This document shows, one piece after another, positions 11,464-22,622 of a DNA stretch of 53,383 bases. The notes below the pieces were generated by a model. The model was given only the letters and a program-made list of their open reading frames with translations, ran no database searches and was not told the DNA's origin. The DNA comes from Vitrella brassicaformis (lineage: Eukaryota > Sar > Vitrellaceae), in assembly GCA_001179505.1 (NCBI GenBank), contig CDMY01000347.1, forward strand, positions 8,289 to 61,671. The letters run 5' to 3'. Every line of letters starts with the position of its first letter. Position 1 is the stretch's first letter. Position numbers and translations under genes: made by a program.

Positions 11464-12253
11464 AAATATAGCTCATCACGATTTTCCGACTGACTGACTG
11501 ATAGATGGATGGATGGGTGAGGGCATGGCGTAGTCGGGGGCGGGGAGAGGGTCTGTCTGTCACGGCCAACTGGCCTTGCCGGCCAGCGGTGGTTATGGTG
11601 GGAGCGGCTGGGGGGGCAGCTCGGTGCCCATGGATGGATGGATGGTAGCTACATGACATGACATGAATGTGGGTAGCATTCACTGCATTGCAGCGACACG
11701 TGTATTTGACACATCTTTGTTGTAGGGTGGGGGGGCTCGTGTGTGCATACAGAACGAATGAGCATTTATCCATCGTCGTATCTAAGAGCGGTTGTGTTGC
11801 GGGGGAGGTGATATGAACTATTTTCGCTGGGAGTGTTATGGCAACGAGAAGAGTATTGCTGGCCGTCTGTGTGTGTGTGTAGAGCCTTTCTTTCTATAGG
11901 GTGCCTGCCTGTGGGAGGCCATGGCAGCAGCTACATGGATGTGTGTAGTATGCCTGCTGCCTGCCTGCCTGCCTGCCTGCCTAGGGATCACACGTGTGTG
12001 CGTTTATGTCCATGTGGTGCAGGGGTGCATACGCAACGAGCGAACTCTCTTACATGTGACACTCGAATTGCATGAATCATGGTCTGAGGTGTCCATATCG
12101 ATCCAATTATCCGACTCCCATCATAGGTGTGTACAGCTATACATCATCAATGAGCGACACGTTTGCAGTGCCCCGCTGTACACAAAACACACACAGCCCC
12201 TCCCCCTCCCCCTCCGTACACCATACCCACCACCCACCAGATGAGAAGAGGAC
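11464..12253. other. Convergent 3' flank between genes 4 and 5
   Basis: No gene seen. The region holds (ATGG)n and ACATG repeats near 11500-11670 and a (TGCC)n run at 11958-11982. Presumed 3' UTRs and spacer. Confidence 0.5.
11958..11982. repeat. (TGCC)n tetranucleotide microsatellite
   Basis: About six consecutive TGCC/CTGC units in non-coding sequence. Confidence 0.9.
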
Positions 12254-12944
12254 TCACGGCGGTGCCCAATACTTCCACCCTCCCCGAAACGTCACGCTAC
12301 CGTCATAATTCACAACCCTCTCCCTCTCCCTCTCCCTCTCTCTCACACTGCCCCCAGTCACAGCTGCTGCTGCAGCTGCTGATGCATTCTTCCTTCCAGC
12401 CCCAAATGTTGCCGTCCCGCCATCAGCCACACTGTCCACCATGCCCCCCGCCGGCGGCCGCGTGTGCGTGTGGTGGTCTTCCAGCTCGGCCTTGGCCTGC
12501 TCTCGCAACAGCCGGATGGCTGAGCGGAAGGCCTGCTCCGTCTCCACAAAGGCAGCCAGAGCCTCCTGAGGACGGATGGAGGAGAAAAAGCAATCAATGA
12601 TCACACACCTTTCCACCCGGCCAGGTGCTTTGCCCACCTCTGTCTGCTGTCGGCATCTCTCGTATGCGGCGATGAGTCTCATGGGTTGACGCGTGTCGGC
12701 AGCGGCAGCAGCAGCAGCAGCAGCGGCCGGCGCCCTCGGGTGTGTGGTGAGCTCCTCCTGCAGCCGGTCGAAGTGCACGCGGCATGCCTTCTGTGCGACG
12801 CTGGCCTTGGGTGCCGGCTGCAGGAACTTGGTGAGAATGGCGTCTTGCTTGGCGAGGGTGGGTGGGGGGTTGGCGAGTGCCGCACGGAGAGAGGAGATCT
12901 CCTCGGCCATCTTCAAGACGCGCTGCTCGGAGGCCTACACCACA

Positions 12945-12979
<35 letters not shown>

Positions 12980-15900
12980 GGGTTCTGTGCCTCCCTCCCC
13001 GTCTGACCATCTATCTCACCTACCTGTAGCTGGTCCTTGAGATGCTGTGTGTGTCGGAGGTTGTCTTTCATCTGCTGCGACTGCTCCGACACGCAGCTCT
13101 GCAGTGCCGTCACCTCCCGCTGTTTGTCCTGCAGCTGATGCGAGACGCTGCTCACTCGCCGGCGAGACTCCTTCACATATCGCTCTTGCGACAGGTAGAA
13201 CCGAACCTGGTACACCCAACACACACACACACACACACACACATACACAGAGGGAGCCGAATCAACGGATGGATCCCTCCCCCGGCAGGGAGGGCACTCA
13301 CGCGTTGTCTGAGTTCCTCATTCTCGGCGTGTGCGGCCTCGAGGTCTTTGATGAGCTGCCGCCACTCGCTCCCAAGCCACCCCAGGCCATAGGTCCGTGT
13401 GGGGGGCGACCTGACCACCACCACACCACGAGGCGACCGAAGCGCACCCCCGGGTGAGGGAGGGGGGAGGAACGTCCTCTGACACACACCACACACAACA
13501 GAGAGAGAGCGTGGCACATTTGCTAACGTGACCTCTGTGAGTGTGTGACCTTGATGGGCGATGCTCGCTGTGATGGTGGTTTGGATGGCGAGAGGTGTGC
13601 TGCGGGCGATGGCGAGGGGGGCAGCTCCTTCTGCTGCAGATGGGACAGCAGGTGCAGCGTCAGCAGCTGATGTGTCCGCTTCTCTAGGGCCTGACACTTA
13701 TCCGACAACTGCACCTCACACACACACAGAGAGAGACATCCACATGGAAGGACGGACCGCACCCTCTTCGTTGCGTATTGGCATGGCGCACCCGTGCTAT
13801 CTCTGCCTCGTAAATCTCTGCCACATGCTCGATGCCGCTGCTCTTTGCGAGCTCTCTCAGGTGGCCCCGCCACCGCACACTCTCCAACTCGGCACAATCG
13901 GCCTCCACAGCCCTCTGCGCCTCGCCCTCACGCACATCCAACCGGAGCATCTGACAACACCCACACTCAACAACACCTCCATTGTCTTCCCTCCGAGTAC
14001 TGACTTCACGCTCACCTCGTTCTCCCTCCTGAGTGCTTCGTTCTCCCTTCTCAGCGCCTCTAGTTCAGTCTCTTCAGGCCGCGGTGTGGCCATTGCGGGG
14101 ATCTCCTCGTCTGTGGCCGTCGGGCGGCCGCCGTAGGCCGGCTGTGTGGGTGGTGAGAGGGGGGCGGCGAGGGCGGAGGTGTCCCAATGGTCGTCGCCAT
14201 GCAACAGAGAGGGGAATGGCGGCTGGCTTGGGCTAGGCACTCGCTGGGTGTTCTGGCACCCTCCCTCCTCATCGGAGCCCTGAATGAAATAAAAAGGGTA
14301 TAGTGCGACAGACACATGCACATGTGTCTGTCTGTCCTTGCTCACCTTGATTGCCCTCACTCCGTCGCCGCCAAAGGCCATGTTCCTTATCCGATTGAGG
14401 GCCGCCACAGCCGCGTCCGACAAACCGGGTGGAGGGGGAGGCAGCACCCCGTCCAAGCTATCCTCAAGACACACACCATGCTCACCTCCCTCTCCCTGCT
14501 GCTCGTCCTCCCTGGCCACCACATGTGGCTGATCGATCAGCGGGCTGCCGGTGAGTGGTGGGGCCGACCGGAAGCTGGCCGGCATGGAGGGGCTGGGCCG
14601 CCTCCTCTCCTGCACGGCCCTCTGCAGCCGCTCGTAGAGGGTCTGCACACGCTGGGCGTCCTGGTACAGCGACTCGAAGGAAGAAGTTGGTCTCGTCGTC
14701 ACGGCGCCCTGCTCGATGTTGCGGATGAGCACGGCCTGCCTGTGCAGGGGGAGTGGGCTGCTCTCCTCCGGCAGATCGTCGGTCGTCCACGATCGGCGGA
14801 GAGGCTCCGTGTCAGTGACGCGTGAAGGGGTGTGGGGCAAATCCACCACATCGGCCGCCGCCGCTGCCGCTGCTGGTGAATGTCTCGCGGGCAGAACGGC
14901 ACTTCTCCAGGTGTCAATGTCCGTGTCGACGGCCGACAGTTTTGTCCACCGCCGCGCCAGGGCCGGCAGGTGCGTCGAGAGGATGGGGTGGGAGGGGCAG
15001 CGGTGGGCGAGGGAGGTCACCTGCTCCATGGCAGACAGGAAACGCCTATACAGCGGCAAGGCAGATGGCGGAGGGCTGGACGGGACAAAGGGAACGATCG
15101 TCAGCTGAGAGGGGTGCCGGACGAACGGCGAAAGGGCAGACCCCGAATCGTCCTCCATCTCGTCAGCGATGCACTCGACCGCCCGAACGTCCTGCGCCCG
15201 CAGCCCGTCCACCACCACCAGATGCAGCACCGATTCCAGCGCCATCTCCTCGCCAGCATCCCTGTGCAGCACTCCAAGCCGCACCACCAGATGCCCCGCA
15301 CACCGCCCCATGGCGGCCTCGGCGCGCTGCTGGATCACCTGAGTCAGCCGTCGCATGTCGCGTGCGTTGGTGGTGTGCACTTTCCGTTCGGCGAGGTCGG
15401 ACATGTCTGTGGATTCGGAGAGAGAGGGGGATGGTGTGGCGAGAAGGGGGAGGGGGGCCGATGGCGAGGTGGTGTGAGGGATCAGCCATGCTGACAGGGC
15501 CAGCTGCACGTCTGGACACCGGCAAACACAGAAGAACATGCAGCAAGAAAGCCATGAGTGCTTGTTGTGTGAATGCTCCCCCCTCCATCCCTCCCTCCCT
15601 CCTCACCTTCATCGCGCCCCATCTGTTTCCTCTGCATGACATTGTTCGCGACACCCTCCCACACACCGACCCACCCATCGCCGCCCGCTTGCCCCTCTGC
15701 TCCCTCACACATCCACACGACAACCGTGGCGTCGTATCCAGCGTACAGCCAATCGCACACTCGGCCTCCAAATCGCTCGCCATCGCCATGGGCAGGGCCG
15801 GATGTGGCTGCAGAGGTGAGGGACCAGCGTGATGAGGCCAGGCGCACCTGGTTCTGTCCTGAGCAGGAGAAGCCTCCATCTGTGGTCGACGGGAGCAACC

Positions 15901-16017
15901 TGAATGAAGGAATGGAACAGAAAGGGAGAACGTATGTTATGGTCTGAATCTTCTGTGAGGTTTTCTCTGTTCAACGTCCCACCTGCAATGCACTTCTGTG
16001 TTGGCAGTTCCATCCAT
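12254..16017 (-). CDS. Degenerate kinesin-like protein with coiled-coil tail
   Basis: Ten exons: 15983-16017, 15607-15899, 14346-15511, 14016-14279, 13792-13950, 13550-13708, 13302-13478, 13024-13206, 12638-12934, 12254-12565; 1,014 aa. Residues 1 to about 300 follow the order of kinesin motor elements but in eroded form: a beta-1-like TEVHCRLLPS, a GYDATVVVW strand where kinesins have GYNATVFAYGQTG, GHLVVRLGV in place of SSRSH plus strand, SVLHLVVVDGLRAQD in place of the DLAGSE switch II, and LYRRFLSAMEQVTSLAHR with LSTHLPALARRW in place of the helix 4/5 region. No P-loop is present. The rest is Ser/Pro-rich linker, then long coiled coils (LEALRRENEALRRENE; SQERYVKESRRRVSSVSHQL) and an Ala-rich stretch. 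It probably does not hydrolyse ATP and may act as a microtubule-associated scaffold. The homology is my reading of motif order and needs a profile search. Confidence 0.65.
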
Positions 16018-16388
16018 CCCATCTACGCCCGCCTACGACGACTTCTTGCCCAGATGCCCCTAAACTGGGATGGATGACGTATTGGTTGGTTGGTTATTGT
16101 GTTTAACGAGACTCGTGTCTGTAACCCGGAGGGATCCTGTTGTCTCACGCACTAAACTAGCAGCATGTACATGCAAAGCATGCACACGGCCTGTCTACCC
16201 CTCCCTGCACTGGCACCGGCGGACAAACAGAACAGTATTGGAAAATGCCCCAGGTTCAGGGTTGGGGTTACAGGGTTTCATCAAACCCTGTAACCCCAAC
16301 CCTGAACAGTGCTGAAGGTTCGGCGAAGGACTGTACTTGCTGGCTGCACGGCCCATCAGACCTCCTTTCTGCTCCTTTGCCGGTGACA
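16018..16388. promoter_or_regulatory. Shared start region of genes 5 and 6 with a long hairpin
   Basis: This stretch of 371 bp separates the divergent starts. No coding signal seen. It contains the perfect palindrome at 16254-16307 (separate entry), placed about 80 bp upstream of the transcribed side of gene 6. Its promoter function is inferred. Confidence 0.4.
16254..16307. repeat. Perfect inverted repeat: 25-bp arms, 4-nt loop
   Basis: The left arm 16254-16278 begins GTTCAGGGTTGGGG; the right arm 16283-16307 is its exact reverse complement; the loop is CATC. The arms are G-rich on one strand, with GGGTT units like degenerate telomere repeats. It could form a cruciform in DNA or a stable RNA hairpin. 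No flanking transposase or target-site duplication was seen. Confidence 0.95.
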
Positions 16389-18811
16389 ATGGCGCCTCCT
16401 GCTGCACTCAGCCAGGTGTGAAATGTGCCATTCTTACCGTGGTCGCTCACCTACACTCTCTGTCGCTCTCTTCTCGTCCATTGCAGGCTCCCCAGGTGCC
16501 AGGTGCCGTCCTTGACCACATTGAGGAGCCCCTCTTCGGCATCAGCCACATCGGCACTGACGTGGTAAGGATGAAGGAAAGCACGCACAAACACACACAC
16601 ACACCCCGATCTGTTGCTTCTCTGATTGTGGTCGCTTCGTGTGTCACTCACTGCATTGATTGCAGCGCAATGTGTGGTACCCGATTGCAATTGAGCATGA
16701 GATACCCCGGAAGAGCGCCACCTCCCGCGCCATGGGCACACGGCTGCTGGGCGAACCAATTGCACTCTATCGCGACGAGACCAACACCGTCCGCTGCCTG
16801 GCTGACAGATGCCCACACAAGAACGGTGCGCGAGACGGGCAGACGAACACACATACACATACACTTTCTCCCCTTCTCTCGCCTCAGCGAAGCTGTCTGT
16901 GGGTCGTGTACTGGATGGCAAGATGGAGTGCTTCTACCATGGCTGGCAGTTCGACGGCAAGACGGGCGAGGTCTCCCACATCCCCTTCCTGCTGCCCGAC
17001 AAGCAAACCCCTCCTCAAGCCAAGACCAAGTCCTACCCCTGCGTTGAGAAGCACCATCTCATTTGGGTGTGGCCAGGTGTGCACGACGATTCAGCGCCTG
17101 CACACCCACACCCACCCACCCCAGCCACGCACACACACCGATAGACATTGCCACAGCCACGTGCGCATTGTGTTGTGTTGTGCTGCGTGTGTCTGTATGT
17201 CTGTGTGTGCAGGTGATGTTGATAAGGCTGACGAGAGTCTCATCCCGTGCTACCCCGAGTGGCTGGACAAGCGGCTGTGTTTCTGGGGGCAGACGACAGA
17301 GATGCCCATCGATCACTCACTGTGGTGCGAGAATCTCATGGACATCGCTCACACGCCATTCGCACACGACGGCCAGTTCTCCAGGTGACTGACTGCACAA
17401 ACCACACCACACCACCGCCTTGACGGACGAGAATACGTCTTCTGTGTTGTCTTGTGTGTTGTCTTGTGTGTCGTGCATGTATCAGTCGGCAGGACGGCAA
17501 GCCTCTCCGTTATGAGACGAAGGCCACCAAGACAGGACTTTTCGTAAGCGAGGGAGGCGTCAAGACAGCAAAGAGAGAAGGAATCCAATGCAATGCAGCA
17601 CAAACGACACGCTGCACTCGTTTGCTCGTTTCAGGTTGACCCCCAGTGGGCCGCCGAGATGAGAAAGGATTATCCGCTGAAGCAAACAATGGAGTGGATC
17701 GCACCCTGCACCAAGTGAGTAGCCAGTCTTTGCAGGTGGGAGAGCCGCACACAGACACGCACAATGGCGAAGCGGTATCGGTGTCTCTCTCTTGTTGTGT
17801 GCGTGTGTGTGTTCGGTCTGTCAGCATTGTGCGGACCACGTCTAAGTCTGGTCGCATGCTGATGCTCTGCTTCTACTCCATACCCATGGGTATGGCAACA
17901 CTCCCCCTCCCCCTCTCCCCACACACACAAAGCAATACATGTGTTTTCCCTTGTTCATCGTGTGTGTGTCTGTGTGTGTCCGTCTGTGTGCGGCTGCTCT
18001 GTCTGTCTGCAGCTCCTGGCATGACTCGTCACATCTTCACGATGTACAAGGATTGGGGCTATCCTCTCACGTGGATCAACAACCTCTTGGCCAAGACGCC
18101 ACTCAACCACCTGGCGCAGCTGGCGAACCAAACCATACCCTTCCAAGACATGACTGCGGTGAGCGAGCGAGACACCACCACCTGCTTCTGTCTGGCGTAT
18201 CTATCTGCTGTGTGTGTGTGGATGTGTGTGTGTCTGTGGTGCGGCCAGATCACGGGTATCATGCGCAATATCAAGGAAGGCGCCGGATATCTGTCGGTGC
18301 CCATCCAGTGTGACGAGGTGGGCTGGGCAGACACGAACCAGTAGTGGACGACTGGACGGGTGGCTGCACACATACATCATGTGCCTTTCTCCCGTGTGGT
18401 GTCTTCAGATGGCGGTCATGTACCGTCGTTGGCACGGCAAGGCCTTCCACAAGGACGTCTGGTGGAAGGGGTGAGCAAACCACGCACAACACACACACAC
18501 ACACACACACGAACGCGTATCACATGGTCGCTTCCCTCCCTCTCAGCTGGGCCGGCAATCTCGACATCGAGGACCTCACCGAGTCCGTCGGCCACTCGTG
18601 CTTCGGAGCTGACTCGTGCGGCCAGTACGAGCGGGACATCACACACGACCCGAACAACGCCCAGCCATACATCGAGAGATGGGCCAAGGTGCACCACAAA
18701 CCCAACCCATTCGCACCCACGTGGGCCGGCCAGGCCGCCCTCCTGCTGTCGGCCGGTGCTTTGGGGGCGCTGGGGGCTGTGGCAGCAACGCGCCTGGCCA
18801 AGACAGCGTAG
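16389..18811 (+). CDS. Rieske non-heme iron oxygenase, PAO/CAO-like
   Basis: Twelve exons: 16389-16415, 16487-16564, 16666-16825, 16888-17076, 17213-17384, 17486-17543, 17635-17714, 17825-17889, 18013-18158, 18249-18317, 18409-18470, 18547-18811; 456 aa. The Rieske [2Fe-2S] motif is C-x-H (CPHKN) with C-x2-H (CFYHGW) 16 residues later. The mononuclear iron site is in ENLMDIAHTPFAHDG (Asp and two His). This arrangement matches the pheophorbide a oxygenase / Tic55 / chlorophyllide a oxygenase class, which oxidises tetrapyrroles or other hydrophobic substrates with a reductase partner. The C-terminal segment has a hydrophobic span (LLLSAGALGALGAVAAT) as membrane anchor, as in PAO, preceded by a CFGADSC pair. 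The N-terminus MAPPAALSQ shows no signal or transit peptide, so plastid location is not supported. The substrate cannot be read from sequence. Confidence 0.85.
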
Positions 18812-19617
18812 CGTAGAGATCTGTAGATGGGTGTCGGCGGCTGGCCGTCTTGTTGATGTGGGGTGGTGTGTGGGGTGGGGTCGGTTTTGAGTGCTGCTGT
18901 TGATGGTCTGTGCATGTGCCTTTCATCCGCTTGGTTGAGAGAGAGGAGAGGTACCACCCACAATTGATTTCATGTCGTCCTACACACACGGAGGGTGCGG
19001 GATGCCCCTCCTGGCTTCATGATGGCTGGATGGGCAACGGGTTGAAAGATGGTGTATACATAGATACTGCCTGGCTACCGGCTGATCTGATCATTGTTCG
19101 TTCGTGTCCTCCTGGTGTCTATCTTTTTGAACGATGGGGCTATTTGGGTACGTGAGCGAGAGGGCTGCGACTTTCCGTCTCGCCCCTTGTCGTGGCTTAT
19201 CGTCTTGTCTCTCCCGAAGGGAAGTCAGTCGACAGACAGACAGACAGACACGTGCAGAGGGCAGTCATGCAATGTATTGTATTTATGTGTTCATACTGTG
19301 TCGTGTCGAGCCACTGTGGCTGGCTGTGTGGCTTGTGTGGGAATATGTGGGTGATCGTGTGGCATTCAGCTGACGGCTGGCATGCCTGCAGTGCTTGCAT
19401 GACTGATTGTGACCAATGCTGGATGCGTTAAGACTTTGAATGGTTCCAACCGTCCATTTGCTCACACAAATTACAGATCCAATCCACCGTACGACAAAAT
19501 CGAAAGCCAGCTAGGCCACATTCACACTCGCGTAGAGTGTAAAGACAACGCACACTAATCGTTCGCCGCCAGAAATCCCTCTCTACCGCACTCTCCAGCC
19601 ACCCCATCTATTCTGAC
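18812..19617. other. Convergent 3' flank between genes 6 and 7
   Basis: No gene recognised in about 800 bp. Low-complexity GTGTG-rich sequence lies near 18860 and a (GACA)n run near 19229-19250. Presumed 3' UTRs and spacer. Confidence 0.5.
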
Positions 19618-21297
19618 CTAACCCGTCTCCATCTCTTCACCTTTCTCCCCTTCCACGACCTCTGATTCTCGTTCCCTCACCACCATCACAACAGAAACAT
19701 AGATTTTGTCCCACAGAGGTGCCTGAATAAAGGAAATACACATGTGTCTCGTACGCAGGTTCAGGCGTGAGGCGTCGCAGTGCTGTACTCATCGCTTACC
19801 TCATTGCCATACACATGGGCACGCTCCTCAAACTCAGGGTGCACCCGGCTGCAGAATGACGTGTATATTGATGTCAGCCTCGCCCAGCTGGAGTCACGCC
19901 CTGCGTTGCGCGTCTCGAATCGACTCGGGTACTGGTACAGGAAGGTTTTCATGTGATCGTATCTAGGGCCCGAGTTTTTGGGTCCGTAGATGGTGTCATA
20001 GAACGGTGTGTGCTCAAACCAGTCATCGAGCTCCTCGCCTTCCTCCAGTCGATCATCATCATCATCATCGTCGTCGTCGTCGTCGTCGCCGCCGCCGAGG
20101 CCGACATATTTCTTTATCCCCGCCGCACCTTCCTCGTTCAGCAGCCCGAAATCCCATATCTCAGTCTCCTCTTCTCGATACTTCTGGCTCGCCAGGAACA
20201 TCCTCAGATCGACTTGGAAATGCTGGGACAGCACCTGGTAGAGATAAGCGTCGACGCCTTTGAGATGCTCGGGTGACATTGATGATGGCGTGTAGGTGTG
20301 TTGTAGGTGGATGACGATGACATTATCGACGTAAAACTCCCACCACTCCAGCTGAGACTGAGGCAATACCACACACATACGCGGACAGACAGACAGACAG
20401 ACACGACATCAAATCACATCATCGGACCGGACCGCTGCACTCTCTCCCTCACCGTCTTCTGCTTGAAGCTGTAGTGAAGCGAGTCGATCATGTCTTGCAG
20501 CGGAGGCGCCAAATAATCACCTGGCTGTATTTCCATCTCTGTCAGCCGTTTTCTCCGCAACTTATACGCCAGCACCAGACGATAGCCGGACGTCACGGCC
20601 GCCACAGAATGGGGGATGTCGGCAAAGAAGGCCACCCACCGACACTTCTTCGCAGCCAAAGCGCGCTGCGTCTGCTCGTTGAAGGTGGCCGGGTCGAAGC
20701 CCTCTGTTTGCTCGAGGATGAAGTCGCCCTCCTCGTACTCGGTTGGCATGAAGATGAGCAATGACGCGAAATGGTCGTCTGATCGCTAAGTATCCCTGTG
20801 TGCCTGGAAGAAGTCTCCTTCCCATAGATCAGCAGCTTGTGCAAGTCGGCCGTCACCTGGCTGCCCGGCGACATCTCGGAAGCCACCTCGTCGCACACAC
20901 GCCGCACCGCAGATCTCCAGTCGCCCGCAGGACATCCCACCGTCAGCTCGTCGGCTGAGACCTCCCGCGCTTGCCGCACTTGAAGATCGACGACTGTTTC
21001 ATTGCCAATGCCCACCGGCGACTGCCGTGCTTGCGTGTAATAGATCTTCTCGAGGTTCCTAGCGTAGAAGGGCGCCCCTCTTGCTGTGTTGCAGTTGGGT
21101 TGCAGCGTCCAGTTGGCCGCCGTGAGTGTGGGGATGAAGTCGATGGTTCCAGCGATGAATGGCCGCGGAGCGTCGTGCTTCTTCAGGTGATCTATCGCCC
21201 TGTCGAGAGCCGTGTCGAGATCCAGCACGTCCTCCTCCCGTGTATCCCGCACAGCCCAGAAGCGCCTCGGGGCAGCACCGAAGTGCCGTCTTGTCAT
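19618..21297 (-). CDS. 2OG-Fe(II) oxygenase-like protein with disrupted metal-binding segment
   Basis: Model exons: 20857-21297, 20453-20785, 19800-20357, 19618-19722; 478 aa, all junctions phase 0. The conserved C-terminal part of a prolyl-hydroxylase-type 2OG-Fe(II) fold is clear: HFASLLIFMPTEYEEGDF, then RWVAFFADIPHSV (distal iron His) and SGYRLVLAYKL (2OG-binding Arg). A long acidic C-terminal region follows, including a run of 12 Asp around 20055-20095. The segment that should hold the first His and Asp ligands (HRD, near 20795-20805) is out of frame with the exon upstream and is followed by TAG at 20786-20788. The frame is saved only if 20786-20856 is spliced out as a 71-nt intron (GTGACG...CTTAG), which deletes the HxD motif. 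So this is either a decayed gene, a catalytically dead isoform, or a locus with sequence errors. Confidence 0.65.
20053..20095. repeat. Trinucleotide repeat coding for poly-Asp
   Basis: (ATC)n changing to (GTC)n on the plus strand; read on the minus strand it codes for about 12 consecutive Asp residues in gene 7. Confidence 0.9.
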
Positions 21298-21740
21298 TTT
21301 CGAGATGAGTGAAGGGCCACGTCTGCTGGACCCCAGAGCAGCAGGGGATGGCAGGAAGGCCGCTTCGGCAGAGAGATGCAGGAAGAGCGAGGCGAGTCCA
21401 TGAATGCAGACCGTCGTCAACATCTCAGGCCACGGTTCGCCAGTCAACAAGGAAACAGGCTCCGGCGCGGCTGTATTCTGTCGCTTTTGGGGGGGAATTA
21501 GTGCAGTCCCACTGTGTGAAGCTCGCAAACTGCTTAGGGCTCCCAGAAACCGCTGCCGCAGAACGCAGAGGCACAGATCAGAGCGCATTTGGAGGAAAGA
21601 GACCGCCAGTGACCTGGATCTGCCTCTGCATCGCACTATTCATCCATCCACAAACTTCCTCCTACTCTGCGGTGCCCTCTCCGTGCTCGTCCCACATCCA
21701 GGAAGCATCTGCGTCCGCCATATTGAGGAGACCTGTCCGA
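21298..21740. promoter_or_regulatory. Shared start region of genes 7 and 8
   Basis: A 443-bp interval between divergent starts, open in one plus frame but without recognisable protein features. It contains AGCTCGCAAA at 21520-21529, the reverse complement of the TTTGCGAGCT motif seen in other start regions here. Promoter role inferred. Confidence 0.4.
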
Positions 21741-22622
21741 ATGGGGATCTTGGCCCGCACTCTTCCTCTGGTGTCGGCCATGCCTGCTCTCGTCGGTGCC
21801 GAAGGAGACCTCAGGGATGGGGGAGGGGGCGGTGACGGCACACCGTCCGGCGCCATGGTTGCTGGCATCGTCTTGGGGTGCCTCGGCTTCGTCTGCCTGG
21901 TCTATTGCCTCATCGTGGCCGTCCGCCTCATGCGCCAGTGCAGGCGGCACAGGCGCATCAAGCCCACATCGACAGCCACGCCCCCTCCCTCTGGCGTGTG
22001 GCTGGGCGCCTGCTTGGAGAACGACGAGGGCGGGACGACCAAATACCTGCTCACATTCGAGCATGACGGCACCGTGAGCGGCGAGGGAAGCGGCACCGAC
22101 GGAGCTTTCAAGGTGAAAGGCTTCTACAACGCGGCCAACGGGCGTCTGTCGTGGGGAGAGAAGGGCATCAACAGCAACAGACGCTATGTGGACGTGACGG
22201 GTGGCTTCGATGCAACCACGTGGCAGTCCATCAGCGGTGTAGCGACTCCTGCCAGTCGGGTGTGGGACGTGTTGGCCCAGTGTTGCCCGTGCTGCTGCTG
22301 CTCATGCGAGGTGGACACCGAAGGTCTCGGTGTGGGCGTCACGAGCATCACATTAGGCGGCGGCGGCCTCTTCGATTTCTTCGGCCTCTTCGATTTTTTC
22401 CAGCAAGGCAGCTGGCAGTGCGCTCCTGGCCGATACTCTGTCACCATCCGCTTCCACGAGGCTGTGGCCTCCCTTGCCCCCAAGACCAAGCCACCCGCCA
22501 CATTGGTGAATGTCGTGCAGATGCAGCCAATCACGACGGGCGGAGGTCGGGACAAGCCGGCGATTCAGCCAGTGACTTGTTCCGATACGCCCGCGGTGGT
22601 TTTGACAAACTGTGCGGCCTAG
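21741..22622 (+). CDS. Single-pass membrane protein of unknown function
   Basis: Uninterrupted reading frame of 293 aa, one of only two intronless genes in the window. The start MGILARTLPLVSAMPALVG looks like a signal peptide. It is followed by a Gly-rich spacer and a strong transmembrane helix (VAGIVLGCLGFVCLVYCLIV, about residues 35-55), then a basic RQCRRHRR stop-transfer. The remaining part is presumably cytosolic: a beta-rich module (GVWLGACLENDE, LLTFEHDGTVSGEGSGTDG, AFKVKGFYNAANGRLSW) and a Cys cluster (CCPCCCCSC) that may be palmitoylated. The frame is open upstream to 21309, but that part has no protein-like features, so the ATG before the signal peptide is preferred. I do not recognise the family. 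Confidence 0.7.
   Translation: MGILARTLPLVSAMPALVGAEGDLRDGGGGGDGTPSGAMVAGIVLGCLGFVCLVYCLIVAVRLMRQCRRHRRIKPTSTATPPPSGVWLGACLENDEGGTTKYLLTFEHDGTVSGEGSGTDGAFKVKGFYNAANGRLSWGEKGINSNRRYVDVTGGFDATTWQSISGVATPASRVWDVLAQCCPCCCCSCEVDTEGLGVGVTSITLGGGGLFDFFGLFDFFQQGSWQCAPGRYSVTIRFHEAVASLAPKTKPPATLVNVVQMQPITTGGGRDKPAIQPVTCSDTPAVVLTNCAA

Noticed and set aside
15607-15899. Functional kinesin motor
   Set aside because: The GxxxxGK[ST] P-loop and both switch motifs are absent in every frame, so only a degenerate kinesin-like call is made.
16254-16307. Rho-independent terminator
   Set aside because: This is eukaryotic nuclear DNA, and no T-run follows the hairpin.
18812-19617. Possible tRNA or other RNA gene in the long flanks
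   Set aside because: No cloverleaf-like A/B box pairing recognised by eye; GT-rich low complexity dominates.
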